Translations under genes and position numbers: made by a program | Shown: in pieces, positions 8,371 to 15,870 of the stretch | How the letters are laid out: every line of letters starts with the position of its first letter | Position numbering within the stretch: the stretch's first letter is position 1 | The notes under the pieces: generated by a model | The model's input: the letters and a program-made list of their open reading frames with translations, nothing else | The model's database searches: none | Told to the model about the DNA's origin: nothing | DNA from: Alkalihalobacillus alcalophilus ATCC 27647 = CGMCC 1.3604 | GTDB taxonomy: Bacteria; Bacillota; Bacilli; Bacillales; Bacillaceae_D | Direction of reading: 5' to 3' | DNA length: 21,640 bases | NCBI RefSeq assembly: GCF_000292245.2 | Contig: NZ_ALPT02000070.1 | Span: 1 to 21,640, forward strand

Positions 8371-8474
8371 TGACGTTCTTCTATTGGTAAACATGTTGAC
8401 ATAAGCGGTAAATTTCGTGGCAAGTGCTGGTAAAAAACATGGCAGAGATGGTACATTCTTGTGGCTGTAATCAA
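8371..8474 (-). repeat. Right terminal repeat array of the nested element
   Basis: This is the mirror image of the left array. TGGT/CGGT cores start at 8385, 8406, 8428 and 8449 (21-22 bp apart), with TGGCA or TGACA partners at 8440, 8418 and 8397. The terminal TGGTACA is at 8449-8455. Six bases outside it lies TGGCTGTAATCAA (8462-8474), the exact complement of the left-side 13-mer. Confidence 0.7.
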
Positions 8475-8580
8475 AAATCAACTATTTATGTATATTTTCT
8501 TATATTAATAGAATTTCTTGTCAATACTAGTAGAAGAATAACCATGACCTTATTTAATTATAAGTTTGGAGGGCACAATA

Positions 8581-10095
8581 TTGAGACGTTTTATAGGGGA
8601 AATCACTTGGAATAGTAAGTGGGTATGTCCATTTGATTCACCATGGACAATAATTGAAAAAATTAAATATGCTAATGCACTTTCAACTAGTGACTTATTA
8701 GGTTTAATAGGTACAGAATACGTAAGACCAGTAAAGTCAAATATCAATGCCAGGTTTAGTGATCTTTTCACCTTAGAAGGCATAGATGATATGAATTTCA
8801 AACAAATATTTAGCTTTTCTTTATCTGAGCATAACCAATCAATGATTAATCTTCTGACTGATCCAATTTATGATGGAAAAAATAATCTATTAAAATATTT
8901 TTATCCTCAACTTTATTTTTGTCCTCAATGTATTACGCAAGGGTTTCATAGCTTATTGCACCAGTTTAAATTAATTAATATATGTCCCTTTCACCAAATC
9001 CCCTTAGTTAAGTCATCTACAATTTGCTGTGGCAATTCGGAAAATAATCTACAATATCGAATTAACTTTAGGAACAAGCTTAATTCCTTTCAGTGTAACT
9101 GCGGGAATACCTTTAGTAATTTCATCAATCCGTATCGCCCGAAGTGGTATCAACCAACTTTACATAAAATAAAATATACTGAATTAAAAGAGTGGATGTT
9201 ACTTCCACCTGTTGAGAAAAAAATTATAACCTCATCCTTGTTTTTTGTAGATAAAAAAGAAACCAATGATAATAGCTATACAATGATTAAAAATTTATTG
9301 AAAACTTCCAAGAACATTAAGAACAATTTTATCCATACAAAGGATCTAAGGGAGAACCATACTACAGTTAAGAAATTAAATGCACTTAATTTCCCTATCA
9401 AAACTAATCAATCTTCATTAAAATATTATGGATTCGGAATCAAATATAACGAAATCATTTTTCAAGAGACCAAGACAATAATAAACTGTACGGCTAGAAA
9501 ATTAAGAAAAGAGATTTATTCAAAGCATAAACATTGCCTAATCCGTATGAAAAAAAATTTACATTCGAGAAATTGTTGCCCTATTGCTAAAGCATATCTC
9601 CAATGGCGATACGCAATCCAAGGTTTTGATCAGATCTATGATGTAGATAATTCACAATCATATTCAGATCGCTTATACAAAAGGCGACTTGACTATGCTA
9701 ATCATGTAGATAGAGAATTTCTGTATTTATTAACTGATGACCTTAATAGTATGTTTGAAATTACCGACCTAGATAATGTTCAAGAATTTATTAAACTCCT
9801 AAAACGTTTAGTTTATTATTTAGCTATTAACTACTTTAATTATATACTGGAACAACTTAGTTTAGGGAAAGCTGATATACCGGATCTGGTTACTCATGGT
9901 GATTATATAGAACCCTTTATCATAGAGGTTCCTATTGTCAAAGGAGGGCCTTTTGTATTCCATTCATGGGGGGAACGTGCAACTATAAATATAGATTATC
10001 AAAAAATCTGCCCATCAAAAACAACTACTAGAGTTAGTAATACAACTGAAGAAATAAATAAACACCCTTTAAAAGATGCTATAGATAGAATATAA
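8581..10095 (+). CDS. tnsD: TnsD/TniQ-family target-selection protein (copy 2)
   Basis: This is a second long TniQ/TnsD protein, 504 residues from the TTG at 8581. That start has TTGGAGGG seven bases upstream; a longer in-frame TTG at 8566 would sit on the ribosome binding site itself. The N-terminus (DSPWTIIEKIKYAN) parallels the first copy (ESPWGIFEKLKFTN). The finger ligands are C114-x2-C117, H123, C135-x2-H138, C149/C150 and C172-x-C174. The C-terminal halves also align by eye (for example R-x-LR-x-x-IY...H and a DHVDREF-like segment), but overall divergence is high, so this is an old duplication. Two long TniQ proteins suggest two distinct target sites. It is cut off from the tns operon by the nested element. 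Confidence 0.87.
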   Translation: MRRFIGEITWNSKWVCPFDSPWTIIEKIKYANALSTSDLLGLIGTEYVRPVKSNINARFSDLFTLEGIDDMNFKQIFSFSLSEHNQSMINLLTDPIYDGKNNLLKYFYPQLYFCPQCITQGFHSLLHQFKLINICPFHQIPLVKSSTICCGNSENNLQYRINFRNKLNSFQCNCGNTFSNFINPYRPKWYQPTLHKIKYTELKEWMLLPPVEKKIITSSLFFVDKKETNDNSYTMIKNLLKTSKNIKNNFIHTKDLRENHTTVKKLNALNFPIKTNQSSLKYYGFGIKYNEIIFQETKTIINCTARKLRKEIYSKHKHCLIRMKKNLHSRNCCPIAKAYLQWRYAIQGFDQIYDVDNSQSYSDRLYKRRLDYANHVDREFLYLLTDDLNSMFEITDLDNVQEFIKLLKRLVYYLAINYFNYILEQLSLGKADIPDLVTHGDYIEPFIIEVPIVKGGPFVFHSWGERATINIDYQKICPSKTTTRVSNTTEEINKHPLKDAIDRI

Positions 10096-10280
10096 ATAGT
10101 TTTGCAAGTGGAAACTGAGGCTGACTTTATGCATTTTGGAACCAATCATACTTCTTACTTGAACTGGAATATTTTCTACGATTCAATAGTGTACTTGTCT
10201 AGCCGGCGGAAAAGAGGAGTTATAACAGGTAGCAAAAGATCAAATTTTCAAGGTTTATTCTAGTAGAAAGAGAATAAGTG
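10096..10280. other. Gap after the second tniQ gene, no gene recognised
   Basis: A 45-codon frame starting at 10129 lacks a ribosome binding site and resembles nothing I know. No transposon-end repeats were recognised here, although this is one place where a boundary of the Tn7-like module could lie. Confidence 0.4.
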
Positions 10281-10334
10281 TGCAAAAAAAGAGTCAGATC
10301 GCATAGTAACTACGATTCGACTCTTTTTTTTGCA
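10281..10334 (+). terminator. Hairpin terminator, probably bidirectional, between tniQ2 and the mnt operon
   Basis: The arms GCAAAAAAAGAGTC (from about 10282) and GACTCTTTTTTTTGC (ending about 10333) form a long stem extended by a GATCG/CGATT inner pairing. With A-rich and T-rich arms it can act in both directions. It insulates the Tn7-like genes from the metal cluster. Confidence 0.75.
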
Positions 10335-10375
10335 GACTTATTTTAAAATAGACAATCATAAACAGAATATTTAGG

Positions 10376-10404
10376 TTGTAAATTAGAAATAGAGTGAATA
10401 TAAT
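10376..10404 (+). promoter_or_regulatory. mnt promoter P1
   Basis: TTGTAA (10376-10381), an exact 17-base spacer and a consensus TATAAT (10399-10404) form a strong sigma-A-type promoter. Transcription would start at about 10411, at the edge of the upstream MntR-like box. Confidence 0.6.
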
Positions 10405-10410
10405 GGTATT

Positions 10411-10428
10411 AAAGTTGCACTAGGGAAA
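10411..10428 (+). promoter_or_regulatory. MntR-like operator 1
   Basis: AAAGTTGCACTAGGGAAA matches the downstream box at 10521 at 14 of 18 positions and resembles the Bacillus MntR operator (core TTTGCCTTAAGGAAAC). It lies at the likely start point of promoter P1, where manganese-bound MntR would repress. Confidence 0.5.
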
Positions 10429-10520
10429 AATAAATTTACAAGTACAAGTTTATTTCGTTAATGCAAATACATAAATTAATTTATTAGAGGTGTTCTTGTA
10501 GAACCTTTTATTTTTGGCAA

Positions 10521-10553
10521 AAAGTTGCCTTAGTGAAAGTTTGTAAGTTATAT
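10521..10553 (+). promoter_or_regulatory. MntR-like operator 2 overlapping promoter P2
   Basis: The box AAAGTTGCCTTAGTGAAA (10521-10538) resembles the Bacillus MntR site. A promoter overlaps it: TTGCCT (10525-10530) inside the box, a 17-base spacer and TTATAT (10548-10553). This supports manganese repression of the transporter genes starting at 10589. Confidence 0.55.
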
Positions 10554-10588
10554 GCAAATCATCAAACAACTAAAAGGAGTGAAAAACG

Positions 10589-11336
10589 TTGGACGACATA
10601 TTATTAATTCAGAATTTACATGTTTCCTATCACGGAAAAGAAGTGTTAAGAAATATATCATTCTCCACAAAAAAAGGGGGAAATTGTTGGAATCATCGGT
10701 CCAAATGGGGCGGGAAAGTCAACTTTATTAAAATCACTGTTGCATTTGATCCCAAAAGATAAGGGTGAAATAAACATCGCAGGTAAATCGATTCAGGAAA
10801 TGCGGGAGAAAATTGCCTATGTCCCTCAACGTAGCACTATTGACTGGGACTTCCCTATTACAGTGATTGATACAGTCTTGATCGGAACATATCCGAAACT
10901 TGGCTTGTTTAAACGACCAAAGAAAAGAGAAAGAGAATGGGCCTATGAATGTTTAAAAAAAGTTGGGATGAAAGAGTATAGTCAGCGTCAAATTGGAGAG
11001 TTATCGGGTGGGCAACAGCAACGAGTATTCGTTGCTAGGGCGTTAGCTCAAAATCCAGAATTGTTTTTTCTTGATGAACCATTTGTCGGGATCGATGTGA
11101 CAAGTGAGGAAACCATTATTAACATTTTGCGTGAACAGCGAGATGAAGGAAAAACCGTTTTCATTGTCCATCATGATTTAAGTAAAGCAGGTGCGTATTT
11201 TGATGAGTTGTTGTTACTAAATAAAGAACTAATCAAATATGGATCGGTACACGAGGTATGTCGACCAGAGATAATTTCGAAAGCTTACCATGGACAATTA
11301 TCCTTTTTAGAGGAAATGGGGATGACAATATCATGA
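10589..11336 (+). pseudogene. mntB: Manganese ABC transporter ATP-binding protein, frameshifted
   Basis: This is the ATPase of a manganese/zinc-type ABC importer, which powers uptake through the permease encoded next. The TTG start at 10589 has AAAGGAG upstream, and the first 29 codons read as a normal ABC N-terminus (ILLIQNLHVSYHGKEVLRNI). In the G run 10676-10680 one extra base shifts the frame and leads to a stop at 10760. Removing one G restores GEIVGIIGPNGAGKST (Walker A) and a continuous protein of about 248 residues with signature LSGGQQQR, Walker B LFFLDEP and H-loop VHHD. The stop overlaps the permease start (ATGA). It is either a real inactivating mutation or a homopolymer sequencing error; the intact remainder favours a recent change or an error. 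Confidence 0.85.
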
Positions 11337-12211
11337 GTATAATTGCTTTCTATGAGTCTATTTTACAATATGAGTTTTTACAAAGAGCATTACTTACATC
11401 AGTTCTAGTAGGGATTGTTTGTGGAGTTATAGGTTGTTTTATCATTTTAAGAGGGATGTCCTTAATGGGGGATGCCATTTCACATGCTGTTCTTCCAGGG
11501 GTTGCGATCTCTTATATGCTAGGAATCAATATTTTTTATGGTGCTGTAGTGACTGGTTTACTTACAGCGATTGCCATTGGCTATATTAGTCAAAATAGTC
11601 GGATTAAAGATGATACATCGATTGGCATCATGTTTACTGCTGCTTTTGCAGTGGGAATTATCGTTATTACTTTCTTGCAAAGTAGCACCGATTTATACCA
11701 TATCTTATTTGGGAATGTTCTGGCTGTCCCTACCTCTGAAATGTGGATGACCTTAATTGTTACAGTCATAGTATTACTATCTGTCTATCTATTTTTTAAA
11801 GAGTTACTTGTTACGACCTTTGATCCTACTATGTCAGCAGCTTATGGCTTACCTAATAAAATCATACATTATCTGTTAATGGCCCTTTTAACAATGGCTA
11901 CAGTTGCTTCATTGCAAACAGTCGGGATTGTATTAGTTGTAGCGATGTTAATAACACCTGCAGCAACTGCCTACCTCTTGACGAATCACTTGGGGATTAT
12001 GGTTTTTCTAGCAGCTGGTTTTGGCGTTGTTGCTTCAATAATTGGTCTTTATTTTAGCTTTTCGTATAATTTAGCTTCTGGACCAACGATTGTCGTTGTA
12101 GCAAGTACATTTTTTGCCATGGCATTTTTCTTATTACCTAAACAAGGGTTGTTATGGCGTTCTTTACGTGCTCGAAAAAATAGAGCGCTGGTAACACAAT
12201 CAAATGGCTAA
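11333..12211 (+). CDS. mntC: Manganese ABC transporter permease
   Basis: This is the membrane subunit of the Mn/Zn ABC-3 importer family (MntC/PsaC/TroC/ZnuB type). I place the start at the ATG at 11333, overlapping the ATPase stop as ATGA; a longer in-frame start at 11258 lies inside the ATPase gene. The 292 residues form about eight hydrophobic helices. The family motif GMSLMGDAISHAVLPGVAISY occurs near residues 43-63, and TVGIVLVVAMLITPAATAYLL near 200-220 is also typical. The C-terminus is basic (RARKNR), as expected on the cytoplasmic side. It is translationally coupled to the ATPase, and the binding protein starts 28 bp after its stop. Confidence 0.92.
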   Translation: MSIIAFYESILQYEFLQRALLTSVLVGIVCGVIGCFIILRGMSLMGDAISHAVLPGVAISYMLGINIFYGAVVTGLLTAIAIGYISQNSRIKDDTSIGIMFTAAFAVGIIVITFLQSSTDLYHILFGNVLAVPTSEMWMTLIVTVIVLLSVYLFFKELLVTTFDPTMSAAYGLPNKIIHYLLMALLTMATVASLQTVGIVLVVAMLITPAATAYLLTNHLGIMVFLAAGFGVVASIIGLYFSFSYNLASGPTIVVVASTFFAMAFFLLPKQGLLWRSLRARKNRALVTQSNG

Positions 12212-12239
12212 AATAATATTCGTAAAAGGGAGAGGAAAT

Positions 12240-13172
12240 ATGAGAAATTTATTATTTATTACTACAATTCTTACACTGTTTTTACTTGGGGCATGTGGTA
12301 GTAAACCGACTGGTCAAGAAGAAAGTACGAATCAAAAATTGGAGGTTGTCACGACTTATTCTATTATTTATGATATTACAAAAAATGTCGGAGGAGATAT
12401 AGTAGAAATTTATAATTTAACCCCCATCGGTGCAGATCCACACGAATATGACCCACTTCCAGAGGATGTTAAGAAAACAACTGATGCAGATGTTGTCTTT
12501 TATAATGGGTTAAACTTAGAAGAAGGAAACGGATGGTTTAGGAAGTTAATTGAAGTTGCCGGAAAAGGAGATGAGGATGCACCCGTTTATCTAGTGAGTG
12601 AAGGAGTAGTACTGATTCTTTTAGAATCCCAAGGCTTAGAAGAGGAAGCTGATCCACATGCTTGGCTCGATTTGCGTAACGGAATTACGTATACTGAAAA
12701 TATACGCGATGCATTAATTAAAGAAGACCCCGAGAATGAGAGTATTTATGTAGAAAATGCTACTCAATATATACAAGAGCTATCCGAACTGCATGAGAAA
12801 GCGATTGAAAGCATTGCGACTATCGATGAGAATAAGCGATTTTTAATTACAAGTGAAGGGGCATTTAAATATTTTGGTGCCGCCTATGACATAGAAACAG
12901 GGTATATTTGGGAAATTAATTCTGAAAATCAAGGCTCTCCTCAACAAATGCGTGATGTAATAGATCTAGTGCGAGATAAAGGGATAACATCTCTTTTTAT
13001 TGAAACAAGTGTAGATCGCCGTACCATGGATACTGTATCACAAGAAACGGGTGTACCTATTGTAGGCACTGTTTATACAGATTCTCTTGGAAAAGCAGGA
13101 ACAGATGGGGATACTTATTTAAAAATGATGGAGTCAAACATTAATGTAATTATTGAAGGTTTAAGTAAGTGA
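12240..13172 (+). CDS. mntA: Manganese ABC transporter substrate-binding lipoprotein
   Basis: This extracytoplasmic metal-capture protein belongs to the cluster A-I family (PsaA/MntA/TroA). The ATG at 12240 has GGGAGAGG upstream; an in-frame start at 12204 would add an implausible N-terminus. A lipoprotein signal peptide ends at LLGAC (Cys19). Ligands line up as H68 (GADPHEY), H140 (ADPHAWLD), E206 (TSEGAFKYF) and D281 (VYTDSLGK). The His-His-Glu-Asp set is typical of manganese proteins, where zinc proteins have a third His. There is no His-rich loop. Gene order ATPase-permease-binding protein is that of psaBCA and staphylococcal mntABC. A strong hairpin follows the stop. Confidence 0.92.
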   Translation: MRNLLFITTILTLFLLGACGSKPTGQEESTNQKLEVVTTYSIIYDITKNVGGDIVEIYNLTPIGADPHEYDPLPEDVKKTTDADVVFYNGLNLEEGNGWFRKLIEVAGKGDEDAPVYLVSEGVVLILLESQGLEEEADPHAWLDLRNGITYTENIRDALIKEDPENESIYVENATQYIQELSELHEKAIESIATIDENKRFLITSEGAFKYFGAAYDIETGYIWEINSENQGSPQQMRDVIDLVRDKGITSLFIETSVDRRTMDTVSQETGVPIVGTVYTDSLGKAGTDGDTYLKMMESNINVIIEGLSK

Positions 13173-13183
13173 TTTATGTTTTA

Positions 13184-13226
13184 AAGAAAACACATTATCC
13201 GTACAAAGGGTAATGTGTTTTCTTAT
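13184..13226 (+). terminator. Terminator of the mnt operon
   Basis: The stem AAGAAAACACATTATCC with GGGTAATGTGTTTTCTT (13208-13224) has one mismatch and a 7-base loop. The T-rich right arm supplies the tract. Confidence 0.8.
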
Positions 13227-13363
13227 GAATCGTCAATTGGTTAAAAACTATTTAAGCAAAAATTAGTTCACAAAATGTACCAATAAAATTTTTGCAACTT
13301 CTTCACACTTTCTTTAAATTTCAATCCTATTCTATTAATAGTCATTGAAATGAGGTGAGATTA

Positions 13364-13711
13364 ATGTTAATAAGTAGTAATTTTAAAGAAAAAGTTAAAG
13401 AATTAACTGATAGTAATTTGATGTGTAGTCTTAAGGATAAGCAGCACATTACCATTCCCAGTTCAATTAGGAGGAAATTAAATATCTTACCTGGAGAAGA
13501 GGTTGCAGTAGGATTAGCAGATGGCTTAAAAGATCTAATTATTAAAAAAAACTCCGATCATTCTCTTGATAATAAAATGATAGTGAGTGAAAGAGGCTCT
13601 ATTCGTATTCCTACAGAATTAACAAGAGCTTTGGGTCTGTGTAAAGGTGATGTATTTCACATATATCTTTTAATAAAGGATAATTGTATCCTTCTAAAAA
13701 AGGAAAATTGA
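13364..13711 (+). CDS. Protein with two AbrB/SpoVT-like swapped-hairpin domains
   Basis: This small protein (115 residues) has two similar segments in tandem. The first, at about 25-62, has DKQHITIPSSIRRKLNILPG then EEVAVG. The second, at about 75-113, has ERGSIRIPTELTRALGLCKG then DVFHIY. Each has the K/R-G-x-I-x-IP-x-x-R/T-x-x-L-x-L-x-x-GD pattern of AbrB/MazE-type DNA-binding hairpins, which usually work as dimers, so one chain may supply both halves. The ATG at 13364 has GAGGTGAG upstream; an in-frame GTG at 13355 lies inside that site. It stands alone between the mnt operon and the multicopper oxidase and may be a transition-state-type regulator. No toxin gene is adjacent, which argues against a MazE-like antitoxin. 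Confidence 0.7.
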   Translation: MLISSNFKEKVKELTDSNLMCSLKDKQHITIPSSIRRKLNILPGEEVAVGLADGLKDLIIKKNSDHSLDNKMIVSERGSIRIPTELTRALGLCKGDVFHIYLLIKDNCILLKKEN

Positions 13712-13765
13712 TTGGCGTAATTTAGCTTTTTGTTTATTTTTTCAGAGAAAAATAAGTGTGACGTT

Positions 13766-13802
13766 TTTATGAAGATGCAGTTTAATTTTATTTCTTCATA
13801 AA
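13766..13802. promoter_or_regulatory. Perfect 10-bp inverted repeat upstream of the multicopper oxidase
   Basis: TTTATGAAGA (13766-13775) and TCTTCATAAA (13793-13802) are exact complements separated by 17 bases, about 75 bp before the oxidase start. It could be an operator or a weak terminator of the AbrB-like gene; no T tract follows directly. It does not look like a CsoR or CopY site. Confidence 0.35.
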
Positions 13803-13875
13803 TTCTATATACTTTTTTATTAGACTTATTTTTGAGAACGTAATTAAATTTTTTTTGGAAAAGGGGAAATAAACA

Positions 13876-15450
13876 TTGAAAAAGCCATACGGATTAGCTG
13901 GTATAGCGCTGGCATTGTCTTTAGTTATAGCCGGTTGCTCAAATGATGCTGTTGACCATTCTGCGATGGGACATGGTGAATCTCAGCAGGAAGAACAAAC
14001 ACAGGAAGCGACAACAGAAGATGGAAAGAGAGTTTTTGACATAAATGTTACAGAAACTCACTGGATGTTCAATGATGAAATCATGGATGATGCATGGACT
14101 TATAATGGAAGTTTACCTGGTCAAGAAATTAGAGTTCAAGAAGGAGATACTGTAATTTTAAATGTGACCAATTCTTTAGACGAACCTACTGCTCTTCATC
14201 TACACGGATTTCCGGTTCCGAATGAGATGGATGGTGTTCCTGGTGTAACACAAAATGCAATACTGCCTGGCGAACAGTTCACTTATGAATATCAGGCCGA
14301 TGTACCAGGAACATATTGGTATCACTCGCACCAAGATGGTTCAAAGCAAGTTGGGAAAGGTCTTTATGGGGTCTTTATTGTTGAGTCGTCAGCTGATAAG
14401 TCATATGATGTAGATGAAGTAATTGTAATTGATGAATGGTCTTCAATGGGAACTGATATGAGTGAAATGGATCATGGTGACATGGACATGGGTGAAATGA
14501 GTGAAATGGACCACGGTGACATGGACATGAGTGAAATGAATGATATGGATCACGGTGATATGGACGGTGTTGCAAGTGAATTAAGTCATGCAGATATGAT
14601 GAATGAAATGTATGACACACCACTTATAAATGGTAAGGCTTCACCTGCAATTGAAGCAATTGAAGTAGAAGAAGGAAATAAAGTCAAACTTCGTTTTGTG
14701 AATGCAGGGCTATTCACACAAGTAGTATCTATACCGGGTCATTCTTTTAAAATTACACACTATGATGGCCAACCTGTAAATGGACCAGAACTTTTAAATG
14801 ATACAGCTTTTCGAATTGCACCTGCAGAACGCTATGAAGTTGAGGTAGAAATGAAAAACCCTGGAGCGTGGGGAATACAAGTATTTGCTGAAGAAAATGA
14901 GAAAACTCTTAATACTGTAATTCCTGTTATTTATGATGGTTATGAAGATGAGGAATTACAAGAGAATGATTCAAACTATTCATTTTTTGATTTAACTACT
15001 TATGGACAGGCGATGGAACAGAATCTTGGAGTTATTACAAAAGAGTATGATATGCTTCTTGGAACGGAAGATGGAGGTGAGACCTTCACGATTAATGACA
15101 AACAATTTCCTGACCATGAAATTTATGAAGTAGAAGAAGGTGACATTGTTAAGTTTACCATTGTAAACGATACAGAGGTCGATCACCCAATGCATTTGCA
15201 CGGAGAGTTTTTCAACGTAATTTCGAAAGATGGAAACCCAATTCAAGGATCTCCGATTCTAAAGGATACGTTAAACGTTAAACCTGGTGAAACATACGAA
15301 ATCGTCTTCGGGGCTAATAACCCTGGGAATTGGATGTTCCACTGTCATGAATTTCATCATGCGAGCGGTGGGATGGTAGCAGAAGTTCGTTACAAAGGAT
15401 ACGAACCAACTTTCACATTAGATCCAACTATTCCAAATACACCAGAGTAA
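13876..15450 (+). CDS. Lipoprotein multicopper oxidase with Met/Asp/His-rich insert
   Basis: This three-domain multicopper oxidase is predicted to be anchored outside the membrane; such enzymes oxidise Cu(I), Mn(II), Fe(II) or phenols while reducing oxygen to water. The TTG start has AAAGGGGA upstream. The lipobox is VIAGC (Cys21). All copper motifs are present: HLHG (108-111), WYHSH (148-152), HPMHLHG (437-443) and HCHEFHHASGGM (489-500), which gives a type-1 copper with a Met axial ligand. Between the first two domains lies a Met/Asp/His-rich segment (about 191-230) made of 13-residue repeats, reminiscent of the Met-rich region of CueO. Its neighbours handle manganese and zinc, with no copper exporter nearby. 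The substrate cannot be decided from sequence. Confidence 0.93.
   Translation: MKKPYGLAGIALALSLVIAGCSNDAVDHSAMGHGESQQEEQTQEATTEDGKRVFDINVTETHWMFNDEIMDDAWTYNGSLPGQEIRVQEGDTVILNVTNSLDEPTALHLHGFPVPNEMDGVPGVTQNAILPGEQFTYEYQADVPGTYWYHSHQDGSKQVGKGLYGVFIVESSADKSYDVDEVIVIDEWSSMGTDMSEMDHGDMDMGEMSEMDHGDMDMSEMNDMDHGDMDGVASELSHADMMNEMYDTPLINGKASPAIEAIEVEEGNKVKLRFVNAGLFTQVVSIPGHSFKITHYDGQPVNGPELLNDTAFRIAPAERYEVEVEMKNPGAWGIQVFAEENEKTLNTVIPVIYDGYEDEELQENDSNYSFFDLTTYGQAMEQNLGVITKEYDMLLGTEDGGETFTINDKQFPDHEIYEVEEGDIVKFTIVNDTEVDHPMHLHGEFFNVISKDGNPIQGSPILKDTLNVKPGETYEIVFGANNPGNWMFHCHEFHHASGGMVAEVRYKGYEPTFTLDPTIPNTPE
14461..14565 (+). repeat. 39-bp tandem repeat encoding the Met/Asp/His segment
   Basis: There are two full units (14461-14499, 14500-14538) and a partial third (14539-14565). 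They encode SEMDHGDMDMGEM, SEMDHGDMDMSEM and NDMDHGDMD. The units differ mainly at third codon positions, which suggests selection for the peptide. Confidence 0.8.
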
Positions 15451-15482
15451 TCCCTATTAGTTAAAAATCATTAAAATGAAAT

Positions 15483-15530
15483 TTACCCGAATGATAGGCC
15501 GTTTTCGGTTTATTGTTCGGGTAATTTACT
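15483..15530 (+). terminator. Hairpin terminator after the multicopper oxidase
   Basis: TTACCCGAA (15483-15491) pairs perfectly with TTCGGGTAA (15516-15524), and an inner GGCCG/CGGTT pairing adds to it. A short T-containing tract follows. Confidence 0.65.
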
Positions 15531-15797
15531 TTAATAATAAAATAGTGATGTTCTGTTCTGTAGAGTTAACGTTTAAAGCAAGGGGGACTCGATCATTTTT
15601 TAAATTGTAATTAAAAAATGTAGATTGGGGGGCATGATACGATACTAAACAAACGTTGAGTTTATGGAGGGATTTTCAAAATATTATTATAAGATACTAC
15701 AATGCCACCACTGCCGTTTTATCTGAATTAAGTTGAAATTCACAACCTTAACTAGAATTAGAATTATAATAAGAATGATTTTATAAAGTTGTTTTAG
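15531..15797. other. Non-coding gap between convergent genes
   Basis: No open frame with a ribosome binding site is visible. An AT-rich inverted repeat (CATTTTTTAA at 15594-15603, TTAAAAAATG at 15611-15620) and short G runs are present. I assign no function. Confidence 0.5.
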
Positions 15798-15800
15798 TGA

Positions 15801-15837
15801 AAAATAAACAAACACAAATCAATTTGAAATGTGTTTG
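15801..15837 (-). terminator. Terminator of the zinc-binding lipoprotein gene
   Basis: Read on the minus strand, CAAACACA (15830-15837) pairs with TGTGTTTG (15809-15816), and TTTATTTT follows. It lies about 35 bp after the minus-strand gene's stop. Confidence 0.72.
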
Positions 15838-15870
15838 CCTACTAATGTAAATGAATGAGATTCTAATTTC

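Larger units (their letters stand above)
6944..8455. mobile_element. Nested, transposase-free element carrying one cargo gene
   Basis: The boundaries are TGTACCACCTCTGACAT on the left and the inverted TGTACCATCTCTGCCAT on the right, giving a 1,512-bp block with TGT...ACA termini. Each end has four 21-23-bp repeats facing inwards. The only substantial open frame inside is the 299-aa gene at 7228; no istA/istB, tns or other transposase gene is present, so it would need a transposase supplied in trans. It separates the two tniQ genes, suggesting insertion into the Tn7-like module. I see no direct target duplication; instead a 13-bp inverted repeat flanks it symmetrically, six bases out on both sides. 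It could be an IS21-family derivative or a mini-element related to Tn7-like ends. Confidence 0.55.

Noticed and set aside
10129..10263. A 45-codon open frame after the second tniQ gene
   Set aside because: It has no ribosome binding site and no recognisable similarity; it lies just before a terminator and is likely chance.
10670..10682. Programmed -1 ribosomal frameshift on the A7-G5 run of the ATPase gene
   Set aside because: The downstream frame needs a +1 change relative to the start frame, so a -1 slip would not produce the ATPase; a single extra G explains it better.
13268..13290. TGTACCA sequence before the AbrB-like gene as another end of the nested element
   Set aside because: Only the 7-mer matches; there is no 22-bp repeat series and no TGACA partner.
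14375..14623. His/Cys-rich minus-strand frame in the multicopper oxidase gene
   Set aside because: It is the complement of the Met/Asp/His repeat coding region, with no start signal.
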